From Sandaracinobacteroides hominis (GTDB lineage Bacteria > Pseudomonadota > Alphaproteobacteria > Sphingomonadales > Sphingomonadaceae): DNA of 64,000 bases. Both the position numbers and the translations under genes were made by a program. The stretch is taken from the NCBI RefSeq assembly GCF_016464365.1, contig NZ_JADCUC010000007.1:109244-173243 (forward strand). Reading direction: 5' to 3'. Below are positions 50,375 to 59,425 of the stretch, in pieces (the first letter of the stretch is position 1; the number at the start of each line of letters is the position of its first letter). The notes below the pieces were generated by a model. The model saw only the letters and a list, made by a program, of their open reading frames with translations. It was not told the origin of the DNA and searched no databases.

Positions 50375-52402
50375 ATGACCACGCGTTATCCGCACATCTT
50401 CTCGCCGCTGAAGATCGGCCGCCAGACTGTCCAGAACCGCATCCTGATGGGCTCGATGCACACCGGCCTTGAGGATGTGGAGGACGCCGGCGATCGGCTT
50501 TCGGCCTATTTCGTCGAGCGGGTGAAGGGCGGCGTCGGCATGATCATCACCGGCGGCATTGCCCCGAACCGGGTGGCGGGATCCGGTGCCAAGCTCTCCG
50601 AACCCTCTGAAGTGCCGATGCACCGGCAGGTGACGGACGCGGTTCATGCAGCCAATCCGGACTGCAAGATCTGCATGCAGATCCTCCATACCGGCCCGCT
50701 TGCCTATACCCCCGATTGCGTCGCGCCTTCGGCCATCAAGTCGCGCATCGGGTCGTTCGTGCCGAAGGAGCTGGACGAGGACGGCATCGAGGAACAGATC
50801 GCCGCCTTCGCCAATTGCGCGGTGCTGGCGAAGGAGGCCGGCTATGACGGGGTCGAGATCATCGGCTCGGCCGGCTATCTCATCTCCACCTTCCTCGTCG
50901 AGCGCACCAACCGGCGCACCGACCGATGGGGCGGCAGCTGGGAAAACCGCATGCGCTTCGCGGTGGAGGTCGTCCGCCGCGTGCGCGCTGCCGTCGGCCC
51001 GGAGTTCATCCTGATCTTCCGCATCGCCGCGATGGACATGCTGCAGGGCGGCCTTGCCTGGGAGGAGGTCGTCGAGCTGGCGCAGGCGCTGGAGGCGGAG
51101 GGGGTCGATGTCATCAGCACCCACTTCTGCTGGCACGAGAGCTTCGTTCCCACGATCGCCACCATGGTCCCGCGCGCGGCCTTCGCGCAGGTGACGGGGC
51201 GGCTGCGCAAGCATCTGAACATCCCCGTCATCACCTCCAACCGCATCAACATGCCCGATGTGGCAGAGGCGGTGCTGGCGCGTGGCGACGCCGACCTCGT
51301 TTCGATGGCGCGGCCGATGCTGGCCGACGCCGAGCTGGTGAAAAAGGCGAGGGAGGGCCGCGAAGACGAGATCAACACCTGCATCGGCTGCAACCAGGCC
51401 TGTCTGGACCACACCTTCTCGGGCAAGCTCACCACCTGCCTCGTCAACGCCCGTGCCGGGCGCGAGACGGAGCTGAACTTCTCGCCCGTGGAAGCGGCGA
51501 AGCGCATCGCCGTGGTCGGCGCCGGCCCTGCTGGCCTGGCGTTTGCCACCATCGCCGCCGAGCGCGGGCACAAGGTGACGCTGTTCGACGCCGGCAGCGA
51601 GATCGGCGGCCAGTTCAACCTCGCCAAGCGCATCCCCGGCAAGGAAGAGTTCTACGAAACGCTGCGCTATTTCCGGCGGATGATCGACGTGCACGGGGTG
51701 GAGCTTCGCCTCGACACCCGCGTCGACGCCGACGCGCTGCGGTCTCAGGGCTTCGACGAAGTGGTCGTCGCCACCGGCATTTCCCCGCGCACGCCGGCGC
51801 TGCCCGGCATCGACCACCCGAAGGCGGTTTCCTACATCGACGTCATCCGGGGCAAGGCCAGTGTGGGCCGGAAGGTCGCCATCATGGGCGCCGGCGGCAT
51901 CGGCTTCGACGTTGCCGAGCTCATCACCCACGCCGGCACGTCGGCCGCGCTGGACGTCAATATCTTCGCGAAGGAATGGGGGATCGACTTCGAGAACCAC
52001 CCGCGCGGCGGCGTCACCGGCGTCGAGCCGCAAGTCGCCGCCAACGACCGCGAAGTCACCCTGTTGCAGCGCAAGCCAACCGCCGTCGGCCGCAACCTTG
52101 GCCGCACCACCGGCTGGACCCACCGCCTGACGCTGCAGCGCCGGGGCGTCGGCATGGTCGCCGGTGTCGAATATACCGGCATCGACGATCAGGGGCTGCA
52201 CACCGTCGTCAATGGCGAACCGCAGCTGTTCGAGGCAGACACGGTCATCATCTGCGCCGGGCAGGAGCCGGAACGCAGCCTGTTTGACGCGCTGGCGGAA
52301 TCGGGCATCTCCACCCACCTGATCGGCGGCGCCTATGAAGCGGCCGAGCTGGATGCGAAGCGGGCGATCAGGCAGGCGTCGGAGCTGGCGGCGGTCATCT
52401 AA
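50375..52402 (+). CDS. FadH-like 2,4-dienoyl-CoA reductase / Old Yellow Enzyme-type flavoprotein
   Basis: The 675-residue enzyme joins an N-terminal OYE TIM barrel (FMN; 'FSPLKIGRQTVQNRILMGSMHTGLED', 'LISTFLVERTNRRTDRWGGSWENRMRFAVEVV'), a [4Fe-4S] cluster ('CIGCNQACLDHTFSGKLTTC') and C-terminal FAD/NAD(P)H domains ('VGAGPAGLAFATIAAERGHKVTLFDAGSEIGGQFN', 'IMGAGGIGFDVAEL'). This is the layout of E. coli FadH and of bile-acid/steroid dehydrogenases such as BaiCD. It reduces conjugated enoyl groups with NADPH. It forms an operon with the crotonase gene and is presumably controlled by the TetR regulator. Substrate is uncertain. Confidence 0.9.
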   Translation: MTTRYPHIFSPLKIGRQTVQNRILMGSMHTGLEDVEDAGDRLSAYFVERVKGGVGMIITGGIAPNRVAGSGAKLSEPSEVPMHRQVTDAVHAANPDCKICMQILHTGPLAYTPDCVAPSAIKSRIGSFVPKELDEDGIEEQIAAFANCAVLAKEAGYDGVEIIGSAGYLISTFLVERTNRRTDRWGGSWENRMRFAVEVVRRVRAAVGPEFILIFRIAAMDMLQGGLAWEEVVELAQALEAEGVDVISTHFCWHESFVPTIATMVPRAAFAQVTGRLRKHLNIPVITSNRINMPDVAEAVLARGDADLVSMARPMLADAELVKKAREGREDEINTCIGCNQACLDHTFSGKLTTCLVNARAGRETELNFSPVEAAKRIAVVGAGPAGLAFATIAAERGHKVTLFDAGSEIGGQFNLAKRIPGKEEFYETLRYFRRMIDVHGVELRLDTRVDADALRSQGFDEVVVATGISPRTPALPGIDHPKAVSYIDVIRGKASVGRKVAIMGAGGIGFDVAELITHAGTSAALDVNIFAKEWGIDFENHPRGGVTGVEPQVAANDREVTLLQRKPTAVGRNLGRTTGWTHRLTLQRRGVGMVAGVEYTGIDDQGLHTVVNGEPQLFEADTVIICAGQEPERSLFDALAESGISTHLIGGAYEAAELDAKRAIRQASELAAVI

Positions 52403-53097
52403 AAGGCGATCTGCCCCACCAGATAGCTGACGACGATCGTTACCGAACCGATGACGAGCGAGCGCAGGATGGTGCGCGGCACGTGCATGCGCCCCGCCCG
52501 CGCGCCGACGATGGAAACGAAGGTCAGCGACACCAGCACGGCAAAGACGATGACGCCGATCCCGATATCCATCGGCAGGTAGTAGGCAATCGCAAAGGGG
52601 ATGGCCGCCCCCAGGCCGAAGGCGATGGCGGCGCCTATGCCGGAAATCACCACTTCCGCGCCGGAGGTCAGGCGGAAGATGCCGTGCTCGCTTTCCAGCG
52701 CCGCCTTCAGCGGCGAGCGACGCATCAGCTCGTCCGCCACCTGTTCGGCGAGGCCGGGGCTCAGCCCCTTGCGTTCATAATGTTCGACCAGTTCGACGCG
52801 CTCCCGGTCGCGCTGAAGCCGAAGGTCTGTAAGCTCGTCCTCTATGGCGCGCAGCTGCGCTTCCCGCTCGACTGCCGTCTCCGACCATTTCGCGCCGCCA
52901 ACGGTCAGCATGCCGGCGACGATCGCGGCGGTGCCGGCAATCGCCAGCGTTGCCGGGCTGGCGCCGGCGCCGGAAAAGCCCAGCAGGATGCCGGCGGTGC
53001 TGATGATCCCGTCCTGCGCCGCCAGGCTCCAGGCCCGACGCGTCTCCGCATCGCCCAGATAGTCGCGCAGCTCGCCCGAAAGCGTCCGTCCCCCCAT
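52399..53097 (-). CDS. VIT1/CCC1-family (vacuolar iron transporter-like) membrane protein
   Basis: A 232-residue protein with five likely helices. 'AWSLAAQDGIISTAGILLGFSGAGASPATLAIAGTAAIVAGMLTVGGAKW' holds helices 1-2 of the CCC1/VIT fold. A cytoplasmic charged helical stretch follows ('VEREAQLRAIEDELTDLRLQRDRERVELVEHYERKGLSP', Glu-rich, the metal-binding domain region), then 'HGIFRLTSGAEVVISGIGAAIAFGLGAAIPF'. Members move Fe2+ or Mn2+ out of the cytoplasm with protons. The end overlaps the FadH-like gene stop by 4 bases (convergent). It is downstream of the acyl-CoA dehydrogenase pair on its own strand but is probably not functionally linked. Confidence 0.8.
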   Translation of the reverse strand: MGGRTLSGELRDYLGDAETRRAWSLAAQDGIISTAGILLGFSGAGASPATLAIAGTAAIVAGMLTVGGAKWSETAVEREAQLRAIEDELTDLRLQRDRERVELVEHYERKGLSPGLAEQVADELMRRSPLKAALESEHGIFRLTSGAEVVISGIGAAIAFGLGAAIPFAIAYYLPMDIGIGVIVFAVLVSLTFVSIVGARAGRMHVPRTILRSLVIGSVTIVVSYLVGQIAF

Positions 53098-53109
53098 CGG
53101 CCCTCACCT

Positions 53110-54300
53110 TCAGCCGCTCTTCACCTCGCGGAACGGCATGTCGCGGTCCACCTCCGGCTCTTTCGGCAGGCCGAGCACGCGTTCGCCGATGATATTACGC
53201 TGGATCTGGTCGGTTCCGCCACCGATGGAGGTGAAATAGGCGTTGAGGCTGAGGAAATTCGCATCCTCGGCGCGCGGGAAATCCGCCCCCTCCAGCATGC
53301 TTTCGGCCCCCAGCATCTGCGTCCTCAGCCGCGCTTCCTGGTGCAGGATGCGGCTCATCGCCAGCTTGCCCAGCGACATGATCGGAGAGCTGGTGCCGCG
53401 CTTCAGCTCCGCCTTCGCCCGCGCATTGTTCAGCCGGTTCAGGATCTTCCAAGCCGTGACCTGGGCGATGTCCTGCCGCACCAGCGGGTCTTCCAGCACG
53501 CCGGCCTCGCGCGCCAGCTCCACCAGTGCGCCGTCACCCTTGGGACTGCTCTTGCCGCTGCGCGGCCCGCGCGCCGCATCGCCCATCACCGAGCGCTCAT
53601 AGGCGAGCGCCGTCTGCAGCACCCCCCAGCCGCCGTTCAACGGCCCCAGTAGATTGGCGGCGGGCACCAGCGCATCGGCGATGAACACCTCGTTGAAATG
53701 CGCCTCGTCGGTGATCTGCCGCAGTGGCCGCACGTCGATCCCCGGCTGCTTCATCGGCAGGAAGAAGAAGCTGATGCCCTTGTGCTTGGGCGCATCCCAA
53801 TCGGTGCGGGCGATCAGCATGCCATAGTCGGCGATCGCCGCGCCGGAGGTCCAGACCTTCTGTCCGTTGACGCGGAAATTGTCGCCCTCGCGGTCGGCGC
53901 GGGTGCGCACCGCCGCCAGATCGGAGCCGGCCCCCGGCTCGGAATAGAGCAGGCACATGCCCACCGATCCGGTCAGCAGCTTCGGCACGATCTCGTCGCG
54001 GAATTCGGGCGTCGCGTGGGCCAGCGCCGTGTTGGCCCAGAGGTTGTGCCGGTCCTGCCCGGCGCCCGGCGCGCCGACGGCGGCAAATTCCGCCTCGATG
54101 AGGCGGCCCTCGGCCGGGGTCAGCCCCAGCCCGCCGATTTCCTTCGGCCAGGTCGGCACCGCCCAGCCGGCGGCCACCACCTTCTGCAGAAATGGCTGAT
54201 AGGGGCTGCGGCCGAAGCTCTCGGCCTTCACCTTCTGCTTCGCGTCCCAGTTGGCGGACAGCCAGGCGCGGACCTCGGCTGCCAGTTGTTCTTCCGTCAT
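53110..54300 (-). CDS. Acyl-CoA dehydrogenase family protein (subunit 1 of a pair)
   Basis: A 396-residue acyl-CoA dehydrogenase. FAD/substrate segments are 'MCLLYSEPGAGSDLAAVRTRADREGDNFRVNGQKVWTSGA', the middle domain is present, and the C-terminus is 'GGGTDQIQRNIIGERVLGLPKEPEVDRD', typical of the FadE groups used on steroid, terpenoid or branched acyl-CoAs. It starts at ATG 54300, one base after the stop of the second acyl-CoA dehydrogenase gene (TGAGATG). Paired FadE genes of this type often encode alpha2beta2 enzymes, so the two may form one complex. It is the last gene of the minus-strand catabolic run before the VIT gene. Confidence 0.9.
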   Translation of the reverse strand: MTEEQLAAEVRAWLSANWDAKQKVKAESFGRSPYQPFLQKVVAAGWAVPTWPKEIGGLGLTPAEGRLIEAEFAAVGAPGAGQDRHNLWANTALAHATPEFRDEIVPKLLTGSVGMCLLYSEPGAGSDLAAVRTRADREGDNFRVNGQKVWTSGAAIADYGMLIARTDWDAPKHKGISFFFLPMKQPGIDVRPLRQITDEAHFNEVFIADALVPAANLLGPLNGGWGVLQTALAYERSVMGDAARGPRSGKSSPKGDGALVELAREAGVLEDPLVRQDIAQVTAWKILNRLNNARAKAELKRGTSSPIMSLGKLAMSRILHQEARLRTQMLGAESMLEGADFPRAEDANFLSLNAYFTSIGGGTDQIQRNIIGERVLGLPKEPEVDRDMPFREVKSG

Positions 54301-54301
54301 C

Positions 54302-55405
54302 TCAGCCTCCCAGCTGCTGCACGAACCGCTCGCGCATGGCGGCGGGGGTTCCGAAAAGCTGCGCGTCGGCGCGGGCCCGGCGCAGGTAGAGGTGCACCGG
54401 ATTGACCCAGGTGAAGGCGATGCCGCCATGCATCTGGATGCTGTCCGCCGTCACCCGGCTGAAGGCGTCGGCGCAGGCGAAGGCGGCGAGGCTCACCGAT
54501 TGTCCCGCATCCTCGGCCCCCTCCGCCAGCGCCGTGCCCGCATGTCGCGCCGCCGAGATCGCCGATTCACTTTCCAGCAGCAGGTCGGCGGCCATATGCT
54601 TGATCGCCTGGAAGCTGCCGATGGAGCGGCCGAACTGGTGCCGTTCCCGGGCATAGTCGACGGTGATCTCGAACACTCGCCGGGCGCCGCCGGCCTGCTC
54701 GCCCGCCAGCGCTACCCGCGCCAGATCCAGCGCCTGTTCCACCTCGGGCCAGAAATCCCCTGCCGGCGACAGGCGCACGGCATCCGCCCCGGCAAACCGC
54801 ACATCCGCCATGGAGAGCGTCCGGTCGAACGCCGGCAGCGCCGAAACCGCAACGCCCTCTGCCTTCGGGCTCAGCTCGAACAGGCCGATGCCGTCTGCCG
54901 TGCGCGCCGCCACCAGCAGCACGTCCGCCAGCCCGGCGTGCAGCACGAAGGCCGCCCTGCCCTCCAGCTGCCAGCCATTGCCGCGCGGGCTCGCCTCTAC
55001 GCCCACCGTTTCAGCCGTCCATTTCGCCTTTGGCCCGGTCAGCGCCACGGCGGCGATGGTCGATCCATCGGCAATACCGGGCAGCAGCCGTCCGGCGGCC
55101 TCCAGCCCTTCCAGCAGCGATGCCGCCAGCACCGACGACAGGATCGGGGTCGGCGCCAGCACCGCCCCCAGCTCTTCCATGGCCCGCTCCAGCACGGCGG
55201 GGCCGGCGCCCAGCCCGCCATGCTCCGGCTCGATCGCCAGCCCGGCGACGCCCATTTCCGCCAGCTGCTTCCACAGTGCTGCATCATGGCCGTCGCGGCT
55301 TTCCATCACCCGGCGCACGTCCGCCTCGGTGCAACGGTCGGCCAGCAGCCGCCTGAGCGAGTCGAGAAAGGCCTCCAGCTCCTCGGTGGAAAGGCGGTTG
55401 CGCAT
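54302..55405 (-). CDS. Acyl-CoA dehydrogenase family protein (subunit 2 of a pair)
   Basis: A 367-residue, more diverged acyl-CoA dehydrogenase: 'LAEMGVAGLAIEPEHGGLGAGPAVLERAMEELG', 'VDYARERHQFGRSIGSFQAIKHMAADLLLESES' and 'DSIQMHGGIAFTWVNPVHLYLRRARADAQLFG'. In the last motif the usual 'TWE' is TWV. The middle beta-domain is short. This is the profile of the smaller subunit of heteromeric FadE enzymes. The start is ATG 55405, with GGAGA 5 bases upstream; a 12-codon extension to 55441 has no support. It is directly coupled to the 53110-54300 gene. Confidence 0.87.
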   Translation of the reverse strand: MRNRLSTEELEAFLDSLRRLLADRCTEADVRRVMESRDGHDAALWKQLAEMGVAGLAIEPEHGGLGAGPAVLERAMEELGAVLAPTPILSSVLAASLLEGLEAAGRLLPGIADGSTIAAVALTGPKAKWTAETVGVEASPRGNGWQLEGRAAFVLHAGLADVLLVAARTADGIGLFELSPKAEGVAVSALPAFDRTLSMADVRFAGADAVRLSPAGDFWPEVEQALDLARVALAGEQAGGARRVFEITVDYARERHQFGRSIGSFQAIKHMAADLLLESESAISAARHAGTALAEGAEDAGQSVSLAAFACADAFSRVTADSIQMHGGIAFTWVNPVHLYLRRARADAQLFGTPAAMRERFVQQLGG

Positions 55406-55470
55406 GCAGGTCTCCGAAACAGTTCGCAGCCCTTCAACCACGCCGTGCGATCACCCGTAACCTGCCTAAA

Positions 55471-56730
55471 TCAGTCGTGCCGTCGCGCCCAGATCAGGGC
55501 CAGCAGGCTCAGGATGCCGGCCGCGCTGAGATACAGCCCCACCGGCATCAGCCCGAAGCGCAGCGCCAGCGCCTGGGCGATCACCGGTGTCAGCCCGCCG
55601 CCGATGACGCCGGCGATGTTGAAGGTCATCGAGGCGCCGGTATAGCGCACCCGCGGCGGAAACAGCCCCGGCAGCCAGGCGCCGAGCGGGCCATAGGCAA
55701 AGCCCATCGCGAACAGCAGCAGCGACAGGAACAGGAAGATGCCCGGCAGCCCCGCCCCCATCAGCGGCGCGATCGTCAGCCCCAGCACCGCCACCATCGC
55801 GCAGCCGCCCGCCAGCACCCGGCGCGGATCCCAGCGCACATCGGCCAGCCACGCCGCCAGATAGATGCCGGCCGCCATGCAGAAGATCGCCACCAGCTGC
55901 ACGCCGAGGAAATCCTGCATCGCATAGCCCAGCGACTTCGTCCCCCAGCCCAGCAGGAAGGCAGTCGCCACATAATAGGTCGCAAAGCAGCAGACCGCGC
56001 CGATGGTGCCCGCCACCAGCGCGCCGCCATGGTTCTGCACCACCTCGCCCAGCGGCACCTTCGGCGGCGGCGCTTCCTTCAGCGCCGCGGAAAACTCCGG
56101 CGTTTCCTCCAGCTTCAGCCGGATCCACAGCCCCACCGCCACCAGCCCGGCCGAGAGCAGGAAGGGAATGCGCCAGCCCCAGGCCGCGAACTCGGCCGGT
56201 GTCAGCCACAGCCCCATCAGCAGGAACAGGCCGTTGGCGACGAAGAAGCCCGCCGGCGCCCCCATCTGCGGCGCGCAGCCAAAGCGCGCGCGCCAGCCCG
56301 GCGGCGCATTTTCCACCGCCAGCAGCGCCGCGCCGCCCCACTCCCCGCCCAGGCCGAAGCCCTGCCCGAACCGCAGCGCGCACAGCATCAGCGGCGCGAT
56401 CCAGCCGGCCATCGCATAGGTGGGCAGAAAGGCGACCAGCGTTGTCGACAGCCCCATCGTCAGCAGCGAGGCGACGAGAGTCGCCTTGCGGCCGATGCGG
56501 TCGCCATAATGGCCGAACACGGCAGCGCCCACGGGCCGGGCGAAGAAGGCCACCGCCAGTGTCGCAAAGGCGGCCAGCTGCGCGAGCCCCGGATCGCCGG
56601 GCGGGAAGAAGATCTGCCCGAAGACGAGGCTCGCCGCCGTCGCATAGATATAGAAATCGTAGAACTCGATTCCCGTGCCGACAAAGCTCGCCCACAACGC
56701 GCGCCGGTGCCGTATCCGGTCTGCCAGCAT
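55471..56730 (-). CDS. MFS transporter, metabolite:H+ symporter (MHS) family
   Basis: The 419-residue protein has 12 helices and begins MLADRIRHRRALWASFVG. 'GTGIEFYDFYIYATAASLVFGQIFFP' and 'GDRIGRKATL' with 'RFGQGFGLGGEWGGAALLAVENAP' are diagnostic of MHS transporters (shikimate, proline/betaine, ketoglutarate type). It probably imports a carboxylate or other metabolite for the surrounding catabolic genes. It lies on the same strand as, and between, the aldehyde dehydrogenase and the acyl-CoA dehydrogenase pair, with 'GGGAGGGATC' before the ATG. Confidence 0.9.
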   Translation of the reverse strand: MLADRIRHRRALWASFVGTGIEFYDFYIYATAASLVFGQIFFPPGDPGLAQLAAFATLAVAFFARPVGAAVFGHYGDRIGRKATLVASLLTMGLSTTLVAFLPTYAMAGWIAPLMLCALRFGQGFGLGGEWGGAALLAVENAPPGWRARFGCAPQMGAPAGFFVANGLFLLMGLWLTPAEFAAWGWRIPFLLSAGLVAVGLWIRLKLEETPEFSAALKEAPPPKVPLGEVVQNHGGALVAGTIGAVCCFATYYVATAFLLGWGTKSLGYAMQDFLGVQLVAIFCMAAGIYLAAWLADVRWDPRRVLAGGCAMVAVLGLTIAPLMGAGLPGIFLFLSLLLFAMGFAYGPLGAWLPGLFPPRVRYTGASMTFNIAGVIGGGLTPVIAQALALRFGLMPVGLYLSAAGILSLLALIWARRHD

Positions 56731-56803
56731 GATCCCTCCCCGAAATGAAGGAGGCGCTTTCGGCCAGACAGGCCCGCGCGTCAATCCGCGCGGGCGCTGC
56801 GGT

Positions 56804-58213
56804 CTAGCGGGCCACGTTCACCACCTGCGGCACCATGAATTCCAGCAGCCCCTCCATGCCGTTCTCGACGCCGAAGCCGCTTTGCTTGTGCCCGGCGAAC
56901 GGCGTGTTGGGCCCCAGCTCCAGATTCTGGTTCACCCAGATGGTGCCGGTTTCCATGCGGCGGGCGATGTCGATCCCGGCCTTCACGTCCTTGCTCCACA
57001 CGGCGCCCGCCAGCCCATATTCGCTGGCGTTGGCGCGGGCGATCACCTCGTCCACATCCTTGAAGCGCAGCATCGGCAGGATCGGGCCAAAGGCTTCCTC
57101 CTGCACCACGCGGCTGTCCTCGGGCGGATTGTCGACGATGGTGACGGGGATGAAATAGCCGCCCTCGGGCACGTCTGCGCCCTGCAGCACCGTCAGCCCG
57201 GTTTTCTTCGCGTCCTCCAGCAGCTCCAGCACGCGTGCATACTGGCGCTTGTTCTGGATCGGCCCCAGCACCGTCCCCTGCTCGGCGCCGTCGCCCACCT
57301 TGATCGCTTTCGCAATGCCCAGCAGCCGGTCGCGCAGGCCTTCATAGACATCCTCGTGCACATAGAGCCGCTTGGTGGCGACGCAGATCTGCGCGGTGTT
57401 GAAGAAGGCGCCGAAGAAGATCTTCTGGGCGATTTCGTCGAGGTCGACATCGGGCATGACGATGGCGGCGTCGTTGCCGCCCAGCTCCAGCGTTAGCCGC
57501 TTCAGATCCTTCGAGGCGCTCTCCATCACCTTCTTGCCGGTCGCGGTGGAGCCGGTGAAGCTGATCTTGGCAAAGCCGGGATGGCTCGTCATCCAGACGC
57601 CCAGCTCGTCGCCGCCGCTGATGACGTTCAGCACGCCGGGGGGCAGGATCTCGCGGAAGATCTCGCCCACCTTCAGCACGCAGAGCGGCGTGAAGGGCGA
57701 GGGCTTCAGCACCATGGTGTTGCCGGCGGCGAGCGCGGCGGCGACCTTCCACATGGAGAGCATCACCGGGAAGTTCCACGGCGAAATCGCACAGACCACG
57801 CCCAGCGGCACATAGCGCGTCTCGATCCAGCGGGTGTCGGTTTCCTCCAGATGCACCGGCGGCGTCATCTGCGAGAAGGAGATCAGCCAGGCGGCGCCGC
57901 CCTGGATTTCCTGCTTCGCCGCATCGGTCGGCCGCCCCTGCTCGCGGGTGAACAGCCGGGCCAGCGCCTCGGTGTGGGTGAGCAGCGCTTCGCCGCACTT
58001 GCGCAGCAGCGCCTGCCGCTCCTCGATCGGCATGGCCTTCCACGCCGGGAAGGCGGCGCTGGCGGTGGCGACTGCCTCATCCAGCTCGGCGCGCGAGCAA
58101 TCGGGCGCATTCGCAAACACCTCGGCGGTCGCCGGGTTGAAGACGTCGATGCTGGCCGCGCCGCTGACGCCGCGCCCGCCGATGGTCATCTGATAGCCGG
58201 TTTCGAAATCCAT
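56804..58213 (-). CDS. Aldehyde dehydrogenase family protein
   Basis: A 469-residue NAD(P)-dependent ALDH with 'ISPWNFPVMLSMWKVAAALAAGNTMVLKPSPFTP', 'FTGSTATGKKVMESASKDLKRLTLELGGNDAAIV' (general-base Glu) and the nucleophile Cys in 'FFNTAQICVATKRLYVH'; 'EEAFGPILPMLRF' closes the site. 'NTAQIC' replaces the common 'NAGQVC'. It oxidises an aldehyde to the acid, presumably the product of the alcohol dehydrogenase upstream (58310-59425). The 96-base gap between them holds no gene. Confidence 0.92.
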   Translation of the reverse strand: MDFETGYQMTIGGRGVSGAASIDVFNPATAEVFANAPDCSRAELDEAVATASAAFPAWKAMPIEERQALLRKCGEALLTHTEALARLFTREQGRPTDAAKQEIQGGAAWLISFSQMTPPVHLEETDTRWIETRYVPLGVVCAISPWNFPVMLSMWKVAAALAAGNTMVLKPSPFTPLCVLKVGEIFREILPPGVLNVISGGDELGVWMTSHPGFAKISFTGSTATGKKVMESASKDLKRLTLELGGNDAAIVMPDVDLDEIAQKIFFGAFFNTAQICVATKRLYVHEDVYEGLRDRLLGIAKAIKVGDGAEQGTVLGPIQNKRQYARVLELLEDAKKTGLTVLQGADVPEGGYFIPVTIVDNPPEDSRVVQEEAFGPILPMLRFKDVDEVIARANASEYGLAGAVWSKDVKAGIDIARRMETGTIWVNQNLELGPNTPFAGHKQSGFGVENGMEGLLEFMVPQVVNVAR

Positions 58214-58309
58214 CTGCCTGTCTCTCCCAATCTGTGCTCCCGGCGGAACGCCGCAAGTGCGACTGCACGCCGGCCGGTAGGTCGAACCCGATCGGCTACG
58301 CCGATGCGC

Positions 58310-59425
58310 TCAATCAAACACCAGCACCGGTTTCACCGTGCTGCCCTCATGCGCTTCGTGGAGCGCCTTGTTGATCTGGGCGAAGGGATAGGTTGTCACC
58401 ATTTTCCCGACCGGCAGCTCGCCGGACTGCGTCCAGCTGACCAGCTGCGGCAGGAAATCCTTGGGCACGCTGTCGCCTTCGATGATGCCCATCACCTTGT
58501 GGCCGAAGGTGATCGCCTGCGCGATAACCACGCTGAGCGTCGCGTCCATTGCCGGCGGCACGCCGATCAGCCCCAGCGTCCCCATCGGCGCCAGCATCTG
58601 CAGCGCCGATTGCAGCGCACCGACATGGCCCGAGGTATCGAGCACATGGTCCGCCCCCAGCGGCGAGATCGCCCGCACCGCTTCCGATGTTTCGCCGGCC
58701 GCCGGATCGATCGCGTGGTGCGCCCCCATGGAAAGGCCCAGCGCCCGCCGGTCGGCGCGCGGCTCGATCAGGATGATGGTTTTGCAACCGGCGATCTTGC
58801 CGCCCATCACCGCCGAGAGGCCGACCGCGCCGCCGCCGATCACCACCAGCACATCCTGAGGCCCGGCCCCGAGCGAGCGCAGCACGGCGCCGGCCCCCGT
58901 CTGCACGCCGCAACCCAGCGGCGCGAACAGCGCCAGATCGGCATCGGGGGCGAGCTTCACCGTGTTGCCCACGCGCGAAATCGCGTGGCTGGCAAACGAC
59001 GACTGGCCGAAGAACTGCCCCGTCAGCGGCGTTCCATCCAGGCTCAGCGCGGTGGTGCCATCCGGACGTACCGGCGAATAGTTGCGCGTGGTGAAATCCT
59101 GGCAATAGGCGGGATGCCCCTCGGTGCAGCGGCGGCAATGGCCGCAGCTGTCGAAGGTGAGCAGCACCTTGTCGCCCACGGCGAACCCGGTCACGCCGGG
59201 GCCAACAGCCTCCACGATTCCCGCGCCCTCGTGGCCGAACACGGCCGGCAGCGTCATCTCCGTCTGCCCGGAGGCAAAGACGAGGTCGGTGTGGCAGATT
59301 CCGACCGCCTTCACCGCCACCCGCAGTTCGCCGGCCTTCGGCGCCTCCACCAGGATTTCCTGAAGCTCGAACGGCCCCATCGGCTGATGAACGATTGCGG
59401 CGATGGCCCGCACGGCTTCCGTCAC
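58310..59425 (-). CDS. Zinc-dependent alcohol dehydrogenase (aryl/allyl-alcohol dehydrogenase type)
   Basis: The 371-residue MDR enzyme has catalytic zinc residues in 'VGICHTDLVF' and '[12 protein letters not shown]', structural zinc 'CGHCRRCTEGHPAYC', and Rossmann loop 'GGGAVGLSAVMGGKIAG'. 'FDSCGHCRRC' and 'FFGQSSFASHAI' resemble benzyl-alcohol and geraniol dehydrogenases. It would oxidise a primary alcohol formed by the P450 further upstream. Its start overlaps the AraC regulator stop (59422-59425), so regulator and enzyme are co-transcribed. Confidence 0.92.
   Translation of the reverse strand: MTEAVRAIAAIVHQPMGPFELQEILVEAPKAGELRVAVKAVGICHTDLVFASGQTEMTLPAVFGHEGAGIVEAVGPGVTGFAVGDKVLLTFDSCGHCRRCTEGHPAYCQDFTTRNYSPVRPDGTTALSLDGTPLTGQFFGQSSFASHAISRVGNTVKLAPDADLALFAPLGCGVQTGAGAVLRSLGAGPQDVLVVIGGGAVGLSAVMGGKIAGCKTIILIEPRADRRALGLSMGAHHAIDPAAGETSEAVRAISPLGADHVLDTSGHVGALQSALQMLAPMGTLGLIGVPPAMDATLSVVIAQAITFGHKVMGIIEGDSVPKDFLPQLVSWTQSGELPVGKMVTTYPFAQINKALHEAHEGSTVKPVLVFD

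Noticed and set aside
50354..52318. 654-codon open frame antisense to the FadH-like gene
   Set aside because: Same mirror effect; the sense product has intact cluster and nucleotide-binding motifs.
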